Source: Benthortus sp964440495 (GTDB lineage Archaea > Thermoproteota > Nitrososphaeria_A > Caldarchaeales > Wolframiiraptoraceae). From it: 9,216 nt of DNA. A program made the position numbers and the translations under genes. Position 1 is the stretch's first letter; each line of letters begins with the position of its first letter. The stretch lies in the NCBI GenBank assembly GCA_964440495.1, contig CAYTSD010000043.1, positions 1-9,216 on the forward strand. The letters are read 5' to 3'. The notes beneath the pieces were generated by a model. That model was not told the origin of the DNA. It ran no database searches and saw only the letters and a program-made list of their open reading frames with translations. Below are positions 5,823-9,216 of the stretch, piece by piece.

Positions 5823-6365
5823 TTACTTGAATTTCAAAACCTCGATGCATTCAGGTGGAATCGTCTTACAGAGATAAACCTCCTCAGTCGCCTTATAGAA
5901 TCTTATACCCTTCACCCTAGCCATATTCGCATCTATCTTCAGGATTACAGGTCTGCTGGTCCTCCTTAAGGCAACTCTTCGAGCAATCTCGATAGTCGGA
6001 GAAAGATGAACCCATCTCCTTCTCATCGGTCTAAGACCCTCTTTCAGAATCCTCGAGATAGCCTCTTGAGTTGTCCCATGATAAAGCACCTCCACCTCCC
6101 GGTCTTCACTTAGGTTAATCTTAACAGGTATGCTGTGACCGTAGAGAGCCCTGATCTTCCCATCCTTTATCTCAAATCTCCGCCTATCGCTCTTCTCAAC
6201 TATCTCGCGAACTAGCCTCTCATCTACCTGCAGGTATCTTCTCCTGAGCTTCGCCACTAGATCTCCTAAACTTACATATCCCTCTTCATCCAGCTTCAAG
6301 TCCCCTGGATTATGCCTCAGCAAGTAACTCATATACCGGCTTATCTTAATCTTCAGTCGCTCCAC
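5823..6365 (-). CDS. kptA: RNA 2'-phosphotransferase (Tpt1/KptA family)
   Basis: Transfers the 2'-phosphate of spliced tRNA-like RNA to NAD+, releasing ADP-ribose 1''-2'' cyclic phosphate and nicotinamide. The physiological target in archaea and bacteria is unclear. In the 180-residue form from GTG 6365, LLRHNP (about 15-20) supplies the first Arg-His. RALYGHS (72-78) supplies another Arg and His, and YHGT (96-99) begins the NAD-binding ART-like half. RRWVHLSP and IARRVALRR carry later arginines, together forming the family's Arg/His active site. The frame is open to a TTG at 6401, but that start lies inside the AT-rich promoter element, and GGGAG sits 5 bases before GTG 6365. That start gives the family's usual length; GTG 6377 is another option. 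Confidence 0.9.
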   Translation of the reverse strand: MERLKIKISRYMSYLLRHNPGDLKLDEEGYVSLGDLVAKLRRRYLQVDERLVREIVEKSDRRRFEIKDGKIRALYGHSIPVKINLSEDREVEVLYHGTTQEAISRILKEGLRPMRRRWVHLSPTIEIARRVALRRTSRPVILKIDANMARVKGIRFYKATEEVYLCKTIPPECIEVLKFK

Positions 6366-6399
6366 GCTTGCTCCCACTAAATCGACTGCCACTCCACTC

Positions 6400-6414
6400 A
6401 ATAAACTATATTCT
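6400..6414 (-). promoter_or_regulatory. TATA region of kptA
   Basis: The minus strand reads GAATATAGTTTATTG, centred about 42 bases before GTG 6365, which places the transcript start near 6380. This argues against the longer TTG reading at 6401. Confidence 0.5.
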
Positions 6415-6471
6415 AGGATTAGCGCCCATGAATATCTTAGCGAAAACTCTGGGTGAATGTTGAAAATCTAA

Positions 6472-6548
6472 TGATGATATGAGTCAGCTCGGGTATCAGT
6501 CATCATCTCCTCCTTGTGGAGGTCAGGTTTACCCGCTCACATCATCAA
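6472..6548 (-). ncRNA. Candidate C/D box-like structured small RNA
   Basis: Read on the minus strand: UUGAUGA (6542-6548, C-like, first base deviates), a 15-base spacer, CUGA (D', 6523-6526), AUGAUGA (C', 6500-6506), a 12-base spacer, and CUGA (D, 6484-6487), the order of archaeal C/D methylation guides. D' and C' flank a perfect CCTCC/GGAGG hairpin with loop ACAA. The flanks pair over 12 bases (6536-6547 with 6472-6483), with one non-Watson-Crick position that is G-U only in minus-strand RNA. The two spacers share a 6-base complement (CGGGTA/TACCCG), which is odd for free guides. A TATA box lies about 24 bases upstream and a TTTT run follows at 6463-6466. A non-guide hairpin RNA or a transcribed inverted repeat is the alternative. 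Confidence 0.5.
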
Positions 6549-6566
6549 GGGTAGTTTGGTTTCTCT

Positions 6567-6574
6567 CTTTAATA
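6567..6574 (-). promoter_or_regulatory. TATA box of the small RNA candidate
   Basis: The minus strand reads TATTAAAG just past the stop of the adenosine-specific kinase gene, centred about 24-26 bases before the C-like box. It predicts a start near 6545-6548, which is where the folded RNA begins. Confidence 0.5.
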
Positions 6575-6579
6575 GCTTT

Positions 6580-7074
6580 TTAGAATTTGTATCCTATTTT
6601 TCTCAGGAATTCTCTCCGCTTCTTTATGTTTTCTTCGTCTTCTATTCCTTTTGGCTTGTATCCGTCTACTACTCCTATTACCCCTCTTCCTTGGCTTGTT
6701 TCGGCGACTATTATTTGGAGTGGGTTTGCTGTTGCTGCGAGGATTGAGCATACTTCTGGAACTGATTTGAGTCTTTGCATCACGTTTATGGGATACATCT
6801 CCTTCATGTAGATTAGGAATGTGTGGCCGCATCCAATTCTCATCAGGGTTTCGGCTGCGAGTTTCCGTAGCTCCTCGTCTGTTCCCTCATGTCTTATCAG
6901 GCATGGGCCGCTTGCCTCTGCGAATGCTAGGCCGAATTTTGCCCCTGGAACCGTGTTGACTATGGCTTCGTAGATGTCTTCAACGCTTTTTATGAAGTGT
7001 GTGATTCCAAATATGACGTTGCATCCTTCAGGTATCTTTACGTCAACTATCTCTATCTTTACCTCCTCGCTCAT
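6580..7074 (-). CDS. Adenosine-specific kinase family protein (DUF355)
   Basis: A 164-residue cytosolic protein of the archaeal family typified by Pyrobaculum PAE2307, described as an adenosine-specific kinase after nucleoside-binding work; its place in metabolism is poorly defined. The family core is intact: GITHFIKSVEDIYEAI (23-38), the hallmark LAFAEASGPCLIRHEG (49-64), GCGHTFLIYM (81-90), and TANPLQIIVAET and RGVIGVVDGY motifs in the second half. The length is typical. The ATG at 7074 has a TATA-like CTTAATTCC about 27 bases before it, suggesting a leaderless transcript. It lies 37 bases downstream of the prenyl synthase stop, but that promoter signal suggests separate transcription. It contains no classical P-loop. 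Confidence 0.88.
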   Translation of the reverse strand: MSEEVKIEIVDVKIPEGCNVIFGITHFIKSVEDIYEAIVNTVPGAKFGLAFAEASGPCLIRHEGTDEELRKLAAETLMRIGCGHTFLIYMKEMYPINVMQRLKSVPEVCSILAATANPLQIIVAETSQGRGVIGVVDGYKPKGIEDEENIKKRREFLRKIGYKF

Positions 7075-7096
7075 GTATAGATTTCGTTGATTGTGG

Positions 7097-7105
7097 GGAA
7101 TTAAG
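7097..7105 (-). promoter_or_regulatory. TATA-like element of the adenosine-specific kinase gene
   Basis: The minus strand reads CTTAATTCC, centred about 27 bases before the ATG at 7074, just after the prenyl synthase stop. No ribosome site is seen, fitting a leaderless start. Confidence 0.45.
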
Positions 7106-7111
7106 GTTTTC

Positions 7112-8170
7112 TCAGTATTCTCTGGAGATTAGGAACTCTATGAGGGTTTTGAGGTCTTCTTTTGCCTCTGAGTCGGGTAATGCTTTTTCAAGTTCTTCAC
7201 GTGCCTTCAGGGCAAGTCTTCTACTCACTTCTTTAGCGTATTCAACTGCTCCTGATTCTTTAATCAGGTTTATTGCCTCTCTTATCAGTTTGTCATCCTC
7301 TGTCCTCATGTCTAGTATCTGCTGAAGCCTCTCAGCCTTCTCTCTTGGGAGGGTGTTTAACGCGTGGATTACCATGAGGGTTCTCTTCCCCTCCTTTATG
7401 TCTCCACCTATCTCCTTCCCATACTTCTCTATCTCTCCAACTATGTTTAGGACGTCGTCCTGTATTTGGAATGCTATGGCCATAGACTCGGAGAAGTCTT
7501 CGATGCTTTTCTCGACATGTTCGTCTGCTTCAGCCATTATTGTGGCGATTTTTGCGGAGAATCTTGCGAGGGCGCCTGTCTTGAAGAGAGTCATCTGAAG
7601 ATACTGCTCCTCGTCAATGGATTCCACTAGGCCTCTATGCCACGCTATATCCATCGCTTGCCCGAGGCTAAGCTCAGTCATAGTTCTAACATACTCCTCC
7701 AGTATTCTTAGCTTCTTTCTCTCCTGGATTCCGCTCTTGGTGAGCCAGATGAGTGGGAGGAAATACATGGTATTCCCCATGTTTATCGCGACATCGACTC
7801 CGTAGAGCTTATGTATGCAGGGTTTTCCACGTCTATAGTCGCTGTTATCCTCTACATCGTCTACAACTAGTGTTCCGTTATGGATTGCTTCAGGTATTAT
7901 TGAGAGGGGAGCTATCTCTTCAGGGTCTCCCCCAAGGGCTTTATAGATCATAAGCATGAGGGCTGGTCTCCACCTCTTCCCCCCTCTCTCCAAGAGATCC
8001 CAGAATGGCTCGAGCACGGTCTTGTTTATGGATTCAACCTCGTATCGGTAGATGGGTTTGCCTAAAATTTTCTCAAGTTCCTCTTCATCAACCTGTTTTG
8101 GAATAAGTTTTCTAAGCTCTCTCTCAATGAGACCCGAATACTTTGCGAGAACCTCAGCTACCTTGCTCAA
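7112..8170 (-). CDS. Polyprenyl synthetase, probably geranylgeranyl diphosphate synthase
   Basis: Condenses isopentenyl diphosphate with allylic diphosphates to make the C20 or longer precursor of archaeal membrane lipids. It has 352 residues, longer than the usual 300-330 because of an N-terminal extension of about 45. Motifs: GGKRWRP (63-69), first aspartate-rich motif DDVED (104-108) followed by NS, RRGKP (113-117), FQIQDDVLN (234-242), where the second motif is DDxxN rather than DDxxD, and GGDIKEGKRTLM (255-266). IHNGT..DDVEDNS and RRG are closer to eukaryotic-type (type III) GGPP synthases than to archaeal DDIMD types. Gly99, five residues before the first motif, is not aromatic, so chain length is open. 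The TTG start has GGAG 6 bases upstream and a TATA box further up. Confidence 0.9.
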   Translation of the reverse strand: MSKVAEVLAKYSGLIERELRKLIPKQVDEEELEKILGKPIYRYEVESINKTVLEPFWDLLERGGKRWRPALMLMIYKALGGDPEEIAPLSIIPEAIHNGTLVVDDVEDNSDYRRGKPCIHKLYGVDVAINMGNTMYFLPLIWLTKSGIQERKKLRILEEYVRTMTELSLGQAMDIAWHRGLVESIDEEQYLQMTLFKTGALARFSAKIATIMAEADEHVEKSIEDFSESMAIAFQIQDDVLNIVGEIEKYGKEIGGDIKEGKRTLMVIHALNTLPREKAERLQQILDMRTEDDKLIREAINLIKESGAVEYAKEVSRRLALKAREELEKALPDSEAKEDLKTLIEFLISREY

Positions 8171-8176
8171 CTTTTT

Positions 8177-8180
8177 CTCC
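8177..8180 (-). promoter_or_regulatory. Ribosome binding site of the prenyl synthase
   Basis: GGAG on the minus strand lies 6 bases before the TTG start codon (8168-8170) and supports that start over internal ones. Confidence 0.5.
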
Positions 8181-8200
8181 AGCCTCTAACTAGCGCCGCT

Positions 8201-8212
8201 AATTAAAATTTG
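8201..8212 (-). promoter_or_regulatory. TATA box of the prenyl synthase
   Basis: The minus strand reads AAATTTTAATTA, centred about 36 bases before the TTG, predicting a short leader that just includes the GGAG site. It lies between the nitroreductase stop and this gene, so the synthase need not share the nitroreductase transcript. Confidence 0.5.
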
Positions 8213-8221
8213 CTCCCTCAG

Positions 8222-8995
8222 CTAAAGTTTAATGAAGTTTTCTTTAAGGTATTTCGAGATAGAGTCGTTAAGTTTCTTTGCTTCATCGGTGAGCTCTGTC
8301 TTCATCTTCAGGTAGTCTAGATACTTCATATCCATTCCAGCGTATTTTTTCACATAGTTCTCCCCCTCCATGTGTTTCTCAAGTGTTTGGAGGAATTCTT
8401 CGAGAGCCTGTTCGTCGGGCTCCTGATACTCGTCGATGTGGAATATCTGGTCGAGGGGGAGGCGGGGGCGAAGCGGTGGGCTTTCATTCCTCTCCCCTAT
8501 GCAGAGGAGAGCGATTGGAATCACTCCCTTAGGGAGTTCGAAAAGCTCCGAGAATCTCCACACCTCGAGGAGAGGGCAATCCAAGATTACTGAGCCTAAG
8601 CCTAACGCCTCAGCGGCCATAATCATGTTTTCGACAACCATCGCCGCGTCGAAGACCGCGAAGAGTGACTCGATTGGATGCTTATCCGATTGGAGGACAT
8701 GGTTATGGCCTAGCAGGTCGAGCATGAGCTTCGGCCTGTAAAGGTCTGCGCATACAAGTAGGACGGCTGAGGCATTCCTAACTATCTCCTCGTGGCAGAG
8801 CCTGGCCACCTCAGCAATCTTCCTAGCATCCTTTACGTGTATGATTGTGTAGGCTTGGAGATAGGTTGGAGCCCTCCTCCCCGCCTTAATTATGAGTTCG
8901 AGAACCTCTTCTGGAAGCTCGGAGGGCTTGAAGAGCCTGATGCTCCTCCTATTCATTAGGAGTTTGATGAGGCTTCTCCGCCTTCCAAGAGCCAC
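8222..8995 (-). CDS. FMN-dependent nitroreductase family protein (NfsA/FRP-like)
   Basis: A flavin enzyme of the nitroreductase fold, likely an NAD(P)H oxidoreductase; the true substrate is unknown. In the 257-residue form from GTG 8995, NRRSIRLF (15-22) is the FMN-phosphate arginine motif. RAPTYLQAY follows as the usual RAP.. segment, then a central AAMVVENMIMAAEALGLGS helix. GERNESPPLRPRLPLDQIFH resembles the GxPxxxPxxRPRLPL motif of NfsA/FRP members. The C-terminal extension (YAGMDMKYLDYLKMK onward) is also typical. The frame is open from an ATG at 9037, giving 271 residues, but the 9037 ATG lies inside a TATA box, and GGAGGGG (9002-9008) is 8 bases before GTG 8995. I therefore prefer GTG 8995. 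Confidence 0.85.
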   Translation of the reverse strand: MALGRRRSLIKLLMNRRSIRLFKPSELPEEVLELIIKAGRRAPTYLQAYTIIHVKDARKIAEVARLCHEEIVRNASAVLLVCADLYRPKLMLDLLGHNHVLQSDKHPIESLFAVFDAAMVVENMIMAAEALGLGSVILDCPLLEVWRFSELFELPKGVIPIALLCIGERNESPPLRPRLPLDQIFHIDEYQEPDEQALEEFLQTLEKHMEGENYVKKYAGMDMKYLDYLKMKTELTDEAKKLNDSISKYLKENFIKL

Positions 8996-9003
8996 AAAAC
9001 ACC

Positions 9004-9008
9004 CCTCC
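9004..9008 (-). promoter_or_regulatory. Ribosome binding site deciding the nitroreductase start
   Basis: GGAGG on the minus strand, 8 bases before GTG 8995. It makes the longer ATG 9037 reading unlikely. Confidence 0.65.
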
Positions 9009-9035
9009 AGTAGACCATATATCCTTCGATAACCC

Positions 9036-9047
9036 ATTTTTAAACTA
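9036..9047 (-). promoter_or_regulatory. TATA box of the nitroreductase gene
   Basis: The minus strand reads AGTTTAAAAATG, with transcription predicted near 9012-9016, so a leader of about 20 bases carrying the GGAGG site. GGATATATGG (9017-9026) is an alternative TATA that would leave GTG 8995 nearly leaderless. Either excludes the 9037 start. Confidence 0.5.
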
Positions 9048-9071
9048 CGTAGCTAGGCAAAACTCAATAAC

Positions 9072-9097
9072 CTCCAGAGAGGTGAAACACTCTGGAG
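9072..9097 (+). repeat. Perfect 8-bp inverted repeat just before tRNA-Cys
   Basis: CTCCAGAG (9072-9079) and CTCTGGAG (9090-9097) can form a hairpin with a 10-base loop containing GGTGAAAC, ending 5 bases before the tRNA. It could be part of the tRNA leader, an operator, or a processing signal. No TATA box is clear in this interval; AATAACC at 9067-9073 is a weak candidate. Confidence 0.55.
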
Positions 9098-9102
9098 CCG
9101 AA

Positions 9103-9174
9103 GCCCGGGTGGCCGAGCGGCTAGGCGGCGGGCTGCAGACCCGCTCTACAGGGGTTCAAATCCCCTCCCGGGCT
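9103..9174 (+). tRNA. tRNA-Cys (anticodon GCA)
   Basis: A complete class I tRNA. The acceptor GCCCGGG (9103-9109) pairs with CCCGGGC (9167-9173), with U73 discriminator at 9174, the identity base for cysteine. The anticodon stem is GCGGG/CCCGC around loop CTGCAGA (9133-9139), so the anticodon is GCA. The T arm AGGGG/CCCCT has loop TTCAAAT (9155-9161). CCA is not encoded (CTTC follows). No intron is seen. Confidence 0.96.
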
Positions 9175-9216
9175 CTTCTCCGGGAAAGGGATATTAGGGG
9201 TTCTCTGCTCTATGGG

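Noticed and set aside
6472..6547. CRISPR repeat or insertion-sequence end
   Set aside because: The palindrome occurs once, with no spaced copies, no transposase and no target-site duplication.
6514..6747. Plus-strand open frame of 77 residues starting inside the small RNA
   Set aside because: It runs antisense through the adenosine-specific kinase gene and has no ribosome site or recognisable domain.
6569..6832. Minus-strand open frame of 87 residues, rich in Arg and Lys
   Set aside because: It is an alternative frame inside the adenosine-specific kinase gene, whose family motifs are intact.

Overview
The window reads as chromosomal DNA of an archaeon, most likely a thermophilic TACK-lineage (Thermoproteota-type) organism; the exact phylum cannot be fixed from this stretch. 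The evidence is archaeal TATA boxes about 25-30 bases upstream of starts, short or absent leaders, GTG and TTG starts, GGAGG or GGTGAGG ribosome sites, tRNAs without encoded CCA, and archaeal families (DUF211, the adenosine-specific kinase family, an archaeal-type GlcNAc-1-phosphate transferase, KptA and a prenyl synthase).

Layout. A tRNA-Ser(GCU) on the minus strand opens the window. A rightward, translationally coupled pair follows: a DUF211 protein and a VIT1/CCC1-type metal transporter. The transporter ends tail to tail with mtnA, and the two stop regions overlap by 12 bases. From there to about 9000 every protein gene is on the minus strand. Read in the direction of transcription (right to left) they are: an FMN nitroreductase, a geranylgeranyl/polyprenyl diphosphate synthase, an adenosine-specific kinase-family protein, a probable small structured RNA, KptA (RNA 2'-phosphotransferase), a short-chain dehydrogenase, a GYD-domain protein, a three-gene membrane/sugar cluster (polyprenyl-phosphate GlcNAc-1-P transferase, a small two-helix membrane protein, a Gfo/Idh/MocA sugar dehydrogenase), and mtnA. 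A tRNA-Cys(GCA) on the plus strand closes the window.

How the genes fit together. Most are short, independently promoted housekeeping units. The best-supported unit is the sugar cluster: the transferase stop abuts the start of the small membrane gene, and the dehydrogenase follows 39 bases later, which suggests lipid-linked glycan assembly. The prenyl synthase supplies isoprenoid for membrane lipids or the glycan carrier. MtnA serves methylthioadenosine salvage, and KptA acts on RNA 2'-phosphates. The DUF211/transporter pair suggests metal handling.

The least expected item is the 6472-6548 interval. Read on the minus strand it has its own TATA box, an ordered C-like/D'/C'/D box set, a 12-bp outer stem and a perfect 5-bp apical hairpin. 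No gene-free stretch exceeds 300 bases; the longest, about 214 bases (6366-6579), holds this RNA and the kptA promoter. I found no CRISPR array, insertion sequence or defence system.
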